A DNA stretch of 64,000 nt from Variovorax sp. Sphag1AA. GTDB taxonomy: Bacteria > Pseudomonadota > Gammaproteobacteria > Burkholderiales > Burkholderiaceae_C. The notes beneath the pieces were generated by a model. The model had not been told where the DNA came from. It made no database searches and was given only the letters and a program-made list of their open reading frames with translations. Location of the stretch: positions 186,001 to 250,000 of the forward strand of contig NZ_JACHYC010000007.1 in assembly GCF_014192575.1 (NCBI RefSeq), written 5' to 3'. The position numbers and the translations under genes were made by a program. Below, piece by piece: positions 25,873-33,979 of the stretch. Position 1 is the stretch's first letter. Each line of letters begins with the position of its first letter.

Positions 25873-26702
25873 CTCCCTGAATCAATGCCTGCACCGCCGA
25901 GCCGGCTGGCCGAGTTCACCCTCGACACGGCGACGGCTATGTTGACGGCCCCAGAGCATCCATAGGCGACAGGCCGCCCTAAAGGCTAGATTGATGGCGG
26001 GTTTTTGAATCGCGCCGATTCTCCGGGACTGGTCTCGAGAGACAGTCCGCTGGCAAGGCGCCGTCCAATTCGCGAATGAACGGTGTGGCGGCCCGGACAG
26101 AGCTGTGACTACGATGTCCCCATCGTGGCGGAGCGGGGCGCCGCGACCTTCGGTGCCGGCGTCCGAGGTCTCGTTCGGACTTGCTCAACAAGATCCCGCA
26201 ATACCTCGTGGGAGGCGCGCACGCTGCGACGGTGCGGCAGCCGGTAGGGCGCGAACACCCGGATTGGCAACTTCTGAAGCTTGCTTCGTAGATTCGACAG
26301 GTGCACAGGCGACCACTTGATAGAAGCCCCATCTGCGTCGTCATCGTGCGCTGGGGCGCGTTCATCTCCGACAGCAGGGCGGTCTCTGTCCGCTTCGTGA
26401 CGCTGACGATGGCCGTCCCATCCTCGTGCCAGTAGTTCTGCAGCACGTAGATCCAACCAGCTTTCGCGCTCAGCCGTGGCGCGACCACGCAACCGGGCAA
26501 TACCGGTGTAGATTCGCTGGACCGGCCATACGCCACAGGCCTGCAAGATCGATCAGCGTTTGCAAGCGCACTGGCTAGAATTCCCGCCGCCGCGCGTCTA
26601 AGAAAGCTCGTCTTTCGGTCGCGGTTCCTCGACATTCACGCGCCGCTCTCGCCTGCGTTCGCAACGCCAAGCGATGACTCCATCAATCAACCGTTCCACT
26701 CA
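25873..26702. other. Region between the two H-NS-like genes
   Basis: Besides the possible broken minus-strand gene at 26109-26635, I see no intact gene. The 3' end should carry the promoter of the second H-NS-like gene. Confidence 0.35.
26109..26635 (-). pseudogene. Possible frameshifted minus-strand gene
   Basis: Two overlapping minus-strand frames each contain a coding-like piece. The first, starting at 26635, reads WIYVLQNYWHEDGTAIVSV and on to TALLSEMNAPQ. The second reads SIKWSPVHLSNLRSKLQ and ends around HEVLRDLVEQV. Joining them near 26310-26350 would give one protein of about 170 residues. The start is vaguely like GIY-YIG/T5orf172 proteins (GWIYVLQN), but no catalytic residues line up clearly. 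This is a weak call. Confidence 0.3.
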
Positions 26703-27485
26703 ATGACAAAGACCTACGCGCAACTCAAAGCCACCATTGCCAAACTCGAAAAGGAAGCGTCCACGCTACGAGCGGCCGAGACGACCAAGGTGGTTGCGCA
26801 AATCAGGCAATCGATTGCCTCATTTGGCCTGACCGTAGAGCAGCTCTTTGGCCGCGGGGCCGAGGCGTTGAAGGCAGCCGCCGGCAAGGCGCTTGGTGGT
26901 GGAAGGTCAACCAAGGCACCAGGCAAGGCAGCGCGCAAGGGCGCAGGTATCCCCAAGTACCGTGACCCTAAGACCGGCAAGACCTGGACGGGCTTCGGTA
27001 AGGCGCCGAACTGGATTGCTACGGCTCGCAGTCGTGACAAGTTCCTCATCGACCAATCGGGTGTCGATGCAACTTCGGCGGTTGAGGAGGCTGTGGCACC
27101 TGTCGTCGCCGTAGCGAAGAAGGCCCCTCGCAAGACCCGCACTGTTGCTGCTCCGGTGAAGAAGTCGACTCGTGCCAAGAAGGCTGTTCCCGCTACTGCC
27201 TCGGCTCCCGAGGTCAAGGCTGAGAAGCCAGTTGCGAAGAAGGTTGCCGCCAAGAAGAGCGCTTCTTCGAAGAAGGCCGCGCCGACAAAGAAGAAAGTGG
27301 TCGCACCGAAGGCTGCAAAGGCCCCCAAGGTTGCTGCGAAGGCCACCAAGAAAGCTGCCGGCAAGGCTGTCAGGTCACAGCCTGCTGCCAAGACACGAAG
27401 CCCGCGCGCAACCACGAAGGGTGCGGCACCCGTTGTGACATCCGCCGCGCCGGAGACGACTGAGACCGGCGCGGCTGCGAGCTGA
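26703..27485 (+). CDS. H-NS family protein with Lys/Ala-rich histone H1-like tail
   Basis: The 260-residue product starts MTKTYAQLKATI, near-identical in layout to the preceding H-NS paralogue. An N-terminal coiled-coil oligomerisation region (to ~50) ends LTVEQLFG. A single H-NS DNA-binding module follows at ~84-106 (YRDPKTGKTW, then KAPNWI). The last ~150 residues are a low-complexity Lys/Ala/Pro/Val tail with KKA and KKV repeats, resembling H1-like tails of BpH-type proteins and able to bind DNA non-specifically. A strong terminator follows, so it ends its own transcript. Confidence 0.88.
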   Translation: MTKTYAQLKATIAKLEKEASTLRAAETTKVVAQIRQSIASFGLTVEQLFGRGAEALKAAAGKALGGGRSTKAPGKAARKGAGIPKYRDPKTGKTWTGFGKAPNWIATARSRDKFLIDQSGVDATSAVEEAVAPVVAVAKKAPRKTRTVAAPVKKSTRAKKAVPATASAPEVKAEKPVAKKVAAKKSASSKKAAPTKKKVVAPKAAKAPKVAAKATKKAAGKAVRSQPAAKTRSPRATTKGAAPVVTSAAPETTETGAAAS

Positions 27486-27523
27486 GTCCTCCGTCAGCCT
27501 GTCTAGGTTGAAGAGGCAATTTG

Positions 27524-27552
27524 ATCGGGCCGCTTTGCGGCCCGATTCTTTT
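27524..27552 (+). terminator. Rho-independent terminator after the second H-NS-like gene
   Basis: ATCGGGCCGC-TTT-GCGGCCCGAT forms a perfect 10-bp stem with a three-base loop, followed by TCTTTT. It begins 39 bases after the H-NS-like stop. Confidence 0.9.
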
Positions 27553-27782
27553 GGCGACAGATCGGCAATGACTGGACCGCGCCAGACGGTCACAGAGTTG
27601 TGAGTCACTAGCTTCATCGAAGGATTTGCTTGATAGTCGCACCGCATTTTTGGTCCAGCCTTGCCAAGTGGAAATGGGCGACTCCGACGGGGCCTCATTT
27701 CAGAATCGCCTTCAGCGCCGCGACCGTGGAGGCGCCACCGAAGCGTTCGTTCTGGAACTTCTGGTAGCCAGAAGAGACGTCT

Positions 27783-28016
27783 CTAGCGGCCCTGATTCAG
27801 CCGCTGCAGCCCCAAGATCGTCAAGTAGGCGAAGCCTCTGTGATCGAGCGCCACGAGGCCGTTCGATGTCAGGCGGCCTGAGCTCAAATTTACGCTTCTG
27901 CTTTCGATTTCTTTTGGCGTGGTGGCCAGTCTTTCGAGGGTGCGCCATTGGTCGGCGTTGAGCCGAAGCTTTCCTGCCTGTGCAGGCCTTTCAGGCTGCG
28001 CTATCAAGTCCAACAT
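27783..28016 (-). CDS. Small hypothetical protein, 77 aa
   Basis: The product reads like a compact helical protein ending YLTILGLQRLNQGR, a pattern seen at the end of small winged-helix-like proteins. An AGAAG stretch lies upstream of the ATG. No family was recognised, and the short length keeps this tentative. Confidence 0.4.
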   Translation of the reverse strand: MLDLIAQPERPAQAGKLRLNADQWRTLERLATTPKEIESRSVNLSSGRLTSNGLVALDHRGFAYLTILGLQRLNQGR

Positions 28017-28026
28017 GGTGAGCTTC

Positions 28027-28224
28027 TCAGACGCATTGGGCAGCGATGCGAAGAATGGATATCCCGAAGGCGACCATGATGGTGGCGACCGCCACTACCT
28101 TCATCCATACGCGTTCCTCCGATTCACGCTTGAGGCCGCCTAGCGGAGCAAAGAACGTGCTTCTGTCATGACGCTCTGGCTTGTCGGTCCACCAACCCAT
28201 ACTGGTGTCGTGATCGTTTTGCAT
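28027..28224 (-). CDS. Small single-TM protein, 65 aa
   Basis: A polar N terminus (TDKPERHDRSTFF) is followed by basic residues and one membrane segment at residues ~42-61 (VVAVATIMVAFGISILRIAA). It lies just upstream of the 77-residue gene on the same strand, with a 10-base gap, suggesting a pair. The function is unknown. Confidence 0.4.
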   Translation of the reverse strand: MQNDHDTSMGWWTDKPERHDRSTFFAPLGGLKRESEERVWMKVVAVATIMVAFGISILRIAAQCV

Positions 28225-28609
28225 GGCGCCGATTGTGTAGTACTTTGGTTTGTCGTCTGCTGTGATGCAGACCGAAAGCCATCGAGGCGCAAACTAGTTC
28301 ACGCTGCCGTCACTCGACTCGCAGTGAGGGGTAGGCCAGAAGTGACCGTAGCTTGATCGGCGGAGGGCTCGGTCGCATCTGAAGACGGATCAAAGGCTGA
28401 TCCAAAGACAAGTGTCCGGCGGCTGGAAACGCCGCCGGACCGGGACCGCCGTCATGCTGCGTTTGCCTTCGAGAGGCTGCGATTGCCTACGTGAGAGGCG
28501 CACCGGAAGACCCGCCTCAACATTACGCCGCTTTGGCCCGTTCGACCAGCACCCTTCATCGCATCGCCGGTTTTAGTCAGGCGGGACAGGGAGGAGGGGG
28601 TGACGCAGC
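28225..28609. other. Intergenic stretch with a strong hairpin
   Basis: No credible gene is seen. The main feature is the perfect hairpin at 28414-28440 described separately. Confidence 0.4.
28414..28440. terminator. Perfect 10-bp hairpin, possible terminator
   Basis: GTCCGGCGGC-TGGAAAC-GCCGCCGGAC is a perfect inverted repeat with a seven-base loop. There is no T tract on either side, so it may act as a weak, bidirectional or Rho-assisted stop for the minus-strand genes that end at 28610. It could also be a repetitive extragenic palindrome. Confidence 0.4.
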
Positions 28610-28837
28610 CTACGCCGTGACGTGGATGATCTGTACCGGTCCGATTCCCGAATAAACCGTCTTGCCGGTCTTCAACTCGACAACCGTCCAGCGATCACCC
28701 GGGGTGATCTTGTAGTCGCCCGGTTCGAGCGCTAGTTCGATCTCCTCGTGGACATCCGGCCCGAGCCAGGAAGGGGTGCGAAGAACGGACTGGGAGCGGT
28801 CGCAGGCGAAAAGATCGAGTGTCTTGCTCACTGACAT
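28610..28837 (-). CDS. Small beta-rich hypothetical protein, 75 aa
   Basis: Starting at the ATG at 28837, the protein contains WLGPDVHEEIELALEPGDY, then a beta-strand-rich end (RWTVVELKTGKTVYSGIG), suggesting a small beta barrel. Its start overlaps the end of the zinc-ribbon gene by 10 bases, so they are translationally coupled. No family was recognised. Confidence 0.5.
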   Translation of the reverse strand: MSVSKTLDLFACDRSQSVLRTPSWLGPDVHEEIELALEPGDYKITPGDRWTVVELKTGKTVYSGIGPVQIIHVTA

Positions 28838-29019
28838 TTCGGCGCACACACGAGGTGATTCTTGCCGAGGAAGCGCTTCGAGGTCATGGACGTTCTGAGG
28901 GCGAACTTGCCGCACTTGAAGCACGACATCATCGATTCGGCGCGCGGGGTGGTGATGATGGATCCCTGCGACTTCTTGACGTAGCGCAGGCCATCTTGGG
29001 AGAGCTGGGAGTCGGCCAT
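28828..29019 (-). CDS. Small zinc-ribbon-like protein, 63 aa
   Basis: Four cysteines are placed as CFKC (33-36) and CAPKC (58-62), a likely zinc-binding knuckle pair. The segment between them is basic (RTSMTSKRFLGKNH). No signal peptide is present. It is coupled by overlap to the 75-residue gene downstream. Small Zn-knuckle proteins of this kind occur in phage and mobile regions, but no function can be given. Confidence 0.5.
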   Translation of the reverse strand: MADSQLSQDGLRYVKKSQGSIITTPRAESMMSCFKCGKFALRTSMTSKRFLGKNHLVCAPKCQ

Positions 29020-29252
29020 GGGCGCAAGATTTTACCCGGGTTCAATGGACGGCGAAACCTGAAGGACATCCGAGTGTCTGGCACGGGTGTGGCAATAAGA
29101 GAAATGCGACCCTCGCGCTCAGGCGCGGCTGAGGAATAGACCGTCTGCCCGCTCCTCGGCGCGACGAGCGTGTCCGCGCGTTTTTGGGGTCGCCACGCTG
29201 AATGCGAGGCGCGGCTATGCCCAGCAAGCAGGGCAGAGGCCGCCACCCCACT

Positions 29253-29648
29253 TCATTGTGCGGTTGTCTTGGCCTTTCGCGCTTCGACCTTCGCTTGTGC
29301 AGCCGCCGCAGCCTTGCCGCCGGCCGCTTCAGGATTCACTTCGCTATTGTTTGCTTCGTCTCCTTTCGGCCACTTCATCATGCCCTGCGGCTTGGACGTG
29401 GCCCTATTCTGAGCTGCAACGGCCGCCTTGCCGCCACTGCCTTCAGGATTGAATTCTGAGCTATTGGCCCCATCGCTCACAGGTGTCTTCACCTTGCCTT
29501 GAGGGCGGGCATCCACCTCGCCCTGGGCGCGGACTTGTCCCTTGCTATTCGTAATGGGTTGCTGCTCCGAGGACGCGCTTGTCGGATTCTGAGCATAGGC
29601 GGCCGCCACGAACAGGGTGGTGGTCATTGCCAGGAAGAGTTTGTTCAT
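29253..29648 (-). CDS. Small exported repeat protein
   Basis: The 131-residue product has a signal peptide (MNKLFLAM plus hydrophobic core, cleavage near AYA-QN at 19-20). The mature chain is low in hydrophobics and contains two similar units: SSEFNPEGSGGKAAVAAQ and NSEVNPEAAGGKAAAAAQ, separated by KPQG-type spacers. It looks intrinsically disordered. It is probably a periplasmic protein; the function is unknown. Confidence 0.65.
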   Translation of the reverse strand: MNKLFLAMTTTLFVAAAYAQNPTSASSEQQPITNSKGQVRAQGEVDARPQGKVKTPVSDGANSSEFNPEGSGGKAAVAAQNRATSKPQGMMKWPKGDEANNSEVNPEAAGGKAAAAAQAKVEARKAKTTAQ

Positions 29649-29915
29649 TGCATCTCCTTGCGAGCTGGAATCGACGCGACTGGTCGTTCGTCAGCATCTC
29701 AACCATATCTCCAATGTGTGGTCATCTGGGTCGAATGGTTTCTCAAGCGGTGATCGAGCTGAGGTTGAGAGCGAACCGGGGAAAAATCGTCTCTGAGCAC
29801 TGCTCGCTGGTGAGCGTGATGTGATGACCTCCTCGGCCTTCGAGGGAATCAGCACATTCATGGCGCGCGCCGCGCCATGCTCGTTGACAGGGGTCGAAGA
29901 GTAGAAGTGCAAGGC

Positions 29916-31733
29916 TCAAGGGGTGCGCAAAGAATATGTACAGGTGTCGGACTTCTGATCGGCCCCGGTGTCCCGTACAGGTCGAGGGATCTCGCATGCC
30001 TCCAAGCGCACATCGATCCAACCACGTAGGCTGTTGATGAACGCTATTCCCTCCGCACACCTCAAATCCTCAAGTCGAACGATAGCTTCCGAGATTCTTC
30101 CGGCTGCGAGTGTGTGTGCACGACCGATTCCAGGCAGCAGTCCACTGGACAGCGGCGGCGTGACCCAGCGTCCTGCGATCTTCACGGCCACATTGCCGCG
30201 CGTGAATTCCGTGACCTCCCCGGCTTCGTTCCAGAGAAGAGTGTCGAACACGTCTTCGGCAGGAGCGAAGCCGTCGTAGTGCGCACGTCGGGTGGTCTTG
30301 TGGCGCACGAATTCGTCCTGGGCCACGCGCAGAGGCGTGCGCGCGAGGCGCACACGTGCGATCCCCTTATGGTCGGTCATCGGTGCAGCCTGCGCTTCGA
30401 ATCGACCATCGGCATGAAGCAGCAGACGCGCGCGGCGCACACCCTGGATCGGTTCCGAGAAGAGTCGATCCAGGGCGCCAAGGGCAGCTCTGCGATCCCA
30501 CGGATAGCCGAAGTGTGCGGCGCTGACTGACATTCGCGTCAGATGGGCTTGTGCGTTTCGGGCAACGCCATTCTCGACGCGCAGAGTCTCCAGCAATTGA
30601 AACGGTGCACTTGCCCGCCGAACGAATGCTGCCTTGTGGCCCCACTCGGCCCACTCTCCCTCGAAGCCGGCATCGATGGTGATGCCACTCCCGATGCCGC
30701 AACGCACGTTGGAAGCCCGGTTGATCTCGAGCGTTCGTATCGCCACGTTGAAAGTCGCTGACCCGCCCGGCCGAATGACGCCGACCGCACCGCAATAGAC
30801 GCCGCGCGCGTCGGGCTCTAGGGTTCTAATGGTGCGCATGGCCTGTACCTTGGGCGCGCCAGTCACAGAACCGCAAGGGAAGAGCGCGGCGAATATGTCG
30901 GTCAGCGTGGCGCCAGGCCGAGTTTTCGCCGTGACATCGCTGGTCATGGACCAGACCGTCGGCAAGGCCTCGGTATGGAATAGGCGGGGCACCGCAACGG
31001 TATGCAGTTCGGCAATGCGTGAGAGGTCGTTGCGGATCAGGTCCACGATCATGACGTTTTCAGCACGCTCCTTCACGCTGGCGCGCAAAGCGGCGACGTT
31101 CTCGTCATCCTGCTTCTGATTGGTGCCGCGCGGTGCTGTGCCCTTCATCGGGCGGGCCATGATGCTCCCGTCGGTTCGCCAATCGAAGAACAGTTCGGGA
31201 GAGACGGAAAGCACCTGCTGTGCGCCGGTATCGACATACGCTGCGTAGGTCTCCGGCTGAAAGCGCTGCAGCGCTGCGAAGAGATCGAGTGGCGTACCGT
31301 CTTGAAGGGTACCTCGCATCCGGGCCGTGTGATTGACCTGGTAGACCTCGCCCGCAGCGATGCGTCTGTGGATGTCAGCGATTGCCGCCCGTGTGCCCGC
31401 TTCCTCCAGTGAAGTCTGCCAGTCAACCCGTGCGGGATCGGGAGCATTCGTCGGCCAAGGAAGCAGCTTCTCGAATACGCCAAACCACGCAAGGGGGCCG
31501 GGGTGCAGCGGGTGTACTTGCAATGCCGGGTCGAACGCCGGCGCGGCCTCGTAGCGCACGAAGCCCACGCACCAGCGACCTTCTTTTGCACGCTCGTGCA
31601 CTGCGTCGAGCAAGTCGCGAACTTGCTCCAACGAATCTGCGGCGAGAACTTCAACAGGTGCAGAAAACGCGCCTCGCAGGGGCGGCGTGCTGGGGCAGGG
31701 AGAGATGAAGTCGATCAGGACCTGCACGGACAT
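29916..31733 (-). CDS. pabB: Aminodeoxychorismate synthase component I / aminodeoxychorismate lyase fusion (PabBC)
   Basis: The 605-residue protein joins two folate-pathway enzymes. Residues ~1-375 form the chorismate-binding PabB domain, with the signatures ARPMKGTAPRG, IVDLIRNDLSR and PCGSVTGAPK. Residues ~385-590 form a class IV PLP lyase (PabC), with KTTRRAHYDGF, an LWNEAGEVTEFTRGN motif and a PPLSSGLLPGI loop. It makes p-aminobenzoate from chorismate plus the ammonia supplied by PabA, which is not in this window. Such fusions are common in betaproteobacteria. It is the last gene of the minus-strand nad-pan operon, 19 bases after panC. Confidence 0.93.
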   Translation of the reverse strand: MSVQVLIDFISPCPSTPPLRGAFSAPVEVLAADSLEQVRDLLDAVHERAKEGRWCVGFVRYEAAPAFDPALQVHPLHPGPLAWFGVFEKLLPWPTNAPDPARVDWQTSLEEAGTRAAIADIHRRIAAGEVYQVNHTARMRGTLQDGTPLDLFAALQRFQPETYAAYVDTGAQQVLSVSPELFFDWRTDGSIMARPMKGTAPRGTNQKQDDENVAALRASVKERAENVMIVDLIRNDLSRIAELHTVAVPRLFHTEALPTVWSMTSDVTAKTRPGATLTDIFAALFPCGSVTGAPKVQAMRTIRTLEPDARGVYCGAVGVIRPGGSATFNVAIRTLEINRASNVRCGIGSGITIDAGFEGEWAEWGHKAAFVRRASAPFQLLETLRVENGVARNAQAHLTRMSVSAAHFGYPWDRRAALGALDRLFSEPIQGVRRARLLLHADGRFEAQAAPMTDHKGIARVRLARTPLRVAQDEFVRHKTTRRAHYDGFAPAEDVFDTLLWNEAGEVTEFTRGNVAVKIAGRWVTPPLSSGLLPGIGRAHTLAAGRISEAIVRLEDLRCAEGIAFINSLRGWIDVRLEACEIPRPVRDTGADQKSDTCTYSLRTP

Positions 31734-31752
31734 GTGTGCTGTCGGGATGCGA

Positions 31753-32646
31753 TCACTGTGCTGACAACGCCGCCTCGGTGTGTCCGGTCATTGCGCTTGA
31801 AGGAAAGTGCGACGTCACAGTTTCGATCTCCAGGTTGTCGATGAGCCGCGTGTTGCCCAGCCGTGCTGCCGCCAGAACGACCAGCGGATCACCGCCGTCA
31901 GGCATCTGCAGATCCGACCTGCGCCGGATCGCCACATAGTCGGGCTGCCAGCCGCGCCCCCGCAGCAGCGCCATCGCCCTGGTCTCGATCACATCGAGGT
32001 TGGTGATTCCATCCCTAACTGCCTTCGCGACGAGAACGAGGGTCTGCGACAACTGCCGCGCTTCGCCGCGCTCGTCCTTGCTGAGATAGCCGTTGCGCGA
32101 GGACAGTGCGAGGCCGTCGTCCGCCCGATGCGTGTCGACACCGACCACGTCGATCGGCAGTGCGAACTGGCGCACCATGTGCCGGATCACCATGAGTTGC
32201 TGGTAGTCCTTTTTGCCGAAGATCGCGAACTGCGGCTGCACGCACGAGAAGAGTTTCATCACCACCGTGCAGACACCGGTGAAGAATCCGGGGCGGAAAT
32301 GGCCTTCAAGGATGTCTGCCAGCGCCGGGTCCGGATGCACCTTGCAGGTCTGCAGCTCGGGATAGAGCGCTTTCTCGTCGGGCGCGAAAAGCACATCGCA
32401 TCCGGCGGCGCGCAGCTTCTCGCAGTCGCTCTCCCAGGTGCTGGGGTAGGTGTCGAAGTCCTCGTGCGGAAGGAACTGCAGCCGATTCACGAAGATGCTC
32501 GCTACAGTCACGTCGCCCAGCTTCCGGGCCTTTCTAACCAGCGAGATGTGGCCGTCGTGCAGGTTGCCCATGGTCGGCACGAACGCAGTGCGGCGATGAC
32601 CGCCAAGGAGTTCGTGAAGTTTGGGAATTGTCCTTGCGATGTGCAT
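31753..32646 (-). CDS. panC: Pantoate--beta-alanine ligase
   Basis: PanC makes pantothenate from pantoate, beta-alanine and ATP in the cytoplasm. The 297-residue product starts at ATG 32646; the frame extends upstream to 32772 but that segment looks noncoding. Family motifs are PTMGNLHDGH (24-33, the HIGH-like ATP site), SIFVNRLQF, FGKKDYQQL and LSSRNGYL. It directly follows panB in the operon. Confidence 0.95.
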   Translation of the reverse strand: MHIARTIPKLHELLGGHRRTAFVPTMGNLHDGHISLVRKARKLGDVTVASIFVNRLQFLPHEDFDTYPSTWESDCEKLRAAGCDVLFAPDEKALYPELQTCKVHPDPALADILEGHFRPGFFTGVCTVVMKLFSCVQPQFAIFGKKDYQQLMVIRHMVRQFALPIDVVGVDTHRADDGLALSSRNGYLSKDERGEARQLSQTLVLVAKAVRDGITNLDVIETRAMALLRGRGWQPDYVAIRRRSDLQMPDGGDPLVVLAAARLGNTRLIDNLEIETVTSHFPSSAMTGHTEAALSAQ

Positions 32647-32689
32647 GCGGATTGGAAAGACTCTGAAAAGGGGAAGGAAGGGAAGGGCG

Positions 32690-33565
32690 CTACCACGCAT
32701 GGAGGCTGTCATCGGGAAAGGTGCCGTCCTTGACCGATTGCACATAGGCCCGCAGGGCCTGTTCGATGCCATCCGAGCCGGCCATGAAGTTGCGCACGAA
32801 CTTCGGCGGCTTGCCGAGGTTGATGCCGAGCATGTCGTGCATCACGAGCACTTGGCCCGCAGTGCTCCGGCCAGCGCCGATGCCGATCGTGGCGCAGCCT
32901 GCGAGTTCACCGGTGATCCTTGCGGAGAGCGCCGCAGGGACCATCTCGAGCACGAGCATCACCGCGCCTGCGTCCTGCAAGGCACGTGCATCGGCCTGCA
33001 GGCGTGCCGCGGAGGAATCGTCCCGGCCCTGCACCTTGTATCCGCCCAGCGCGTGCACCGTCTGCGGCGTGAGGCCGAGGTGCGCGCACACCGGCACGCC
33101 ACGCTCGACGATGAAGCGCACGGTATCGATGGTCCAGCCGCCGCCTTCGAGCTTCCCCATCTGCGCGCCGGCCTGCATCAGCGTGATCGCGCTGCGCAGC
33201 GCTTGTTCGCGTGATGCCTGGTAGCTGCCGAAGGGCAGGTCCGCGATCAGCTATGCGGTGCCCTGCGCGCGACGCAGGCCCCGTGCAACGCTTTCTGTGT
33301 GATGGTGCATCGCTTCCATCGACACGGCGACGGTGCTGTCCAGGCCCTGGCAGACCATGCCAAGCGAATCGCCGACCAGCAGGCAATCGACACCTGCCAA
33401 ATCAGCCACCGCCCCAAAGGTGGCGTCGTACGCGGTGAGCATCGCGATCTTCTCGCCGCGGGCGTGCATGTCCGCGATGCGCGACAGCGTCACGGCCTTG
33501 CGCGGCGCGGTGACGGCCCCGCCGCTCGCCGCGCCGTAGGGCGCGGTGGTTTCAGAGGACGACAT
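32690..33565 (-). pseudogene. panB: 3-methyl-2-oxobutanoate hydroxymethyltransferase with in-frame amber stop
   Basis: PanB adds a hydroxymethyl group from methylene-tetrahydrofolate to ketoisovalerate. Two pieces in the same frame cover a full ~291-residue PanB. The first (33565-33251) has the N terminus with AYDATF, LVGDSLGM and the MEAMHHHT segment. The second continues with ADLPFGSYQ, KLEGG, AHLGLTPQ and LVLEMVPA to the end. A single TAG (plus positions 33251-33253 read CTA) splits them. The position is commonly Trp in relatives, so TGG to TAG is the simplest change. The usual MVKLEGG also reads MGKLEGG. The neighbours are intact, so this is a recent nonsense mutation or a sequence error. 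Confidence 0.9.
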
Positions 33566-33571
33566 GGGCGG

Positions 33572-33973
33572 TCAGGCCGGCAGCGCTTCGGTCTCGGCGG
33601 TCTGCACCGGGACTTGCGAGTGCACTTCCTTGATGCGATTCGCGGCGTCGACGAACACGAGCTTCGGCTTGTGCGAAGCGACACGCTCCTCGCCGACCAG
33701 CCCGAAGGCCGCGATGATCAGCAGGTCGCCTACGCAAGCGCGGCGAGCGGCCGAGCCGTTGACCGAGATGATCCCGGAGCCGCGCTGCGCGCGGATCGCG
33801 TAGGTCACGAAGCGCTCGCCGTTGTTCACGTTCCAGATGTGGATCTGTTCGTTGTCGGCGAGGCCAGCGGCATCGAGAAGGTCTTCATCGATGGCGCAGG
33901 AGCCTTCGTAGTGGAGCTCGCAATCGGTCACGGTGGCGCGATGGATCTTGGACTTGAGCAGGGTTCTGAACAT
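33572..33973 (-). CDS. panD: Aspartate 1-decarboxylase proenzyme
   Basis: PanD turns L-aspartate into beta-alanine for pantothenate. The 133-residue proenzyme has the self-cleavage site Gly24-Ser25 in YEGSCAID, where Ser25 becomes the pyruvoyl group, plus Lys9 and the WNVNNGERFVTY and INGSAA-like segments (VNGSAARRA). Length matches the family. It sits six bases before panB and six after nadB. Confidence 0.95.
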   Translation of the reverse strand: MFRTLLKSKIHRATVTDCELHYEGSCAIDEDLLDAAGLADNEQIHIWNVNNGERFVTYAIRAQRGSGIISVNGSAARRACVGDLLIIAAFGLVGEERVASHKPKLVFVDAANRIKEVHSQVPVQTAETEALPA

Positions 33974-33979
33974 GGCGGG

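Noticed and set aside
10370..29650. CRISPR array, integrase or transposase marking an island
   Set aside because: No regularly spaced repeats and no recombinase motifs were found. The island status rests on gene content only.
31807..32733. 308-residue plus-strand frame
   Set aside because: It is a shadow of panC.
33251..33253. Recoded amber codon in panB
   Set aside because: No sign of pyrrolysine machinery or context. A nonsense mutation or sequencing error is far more likely.
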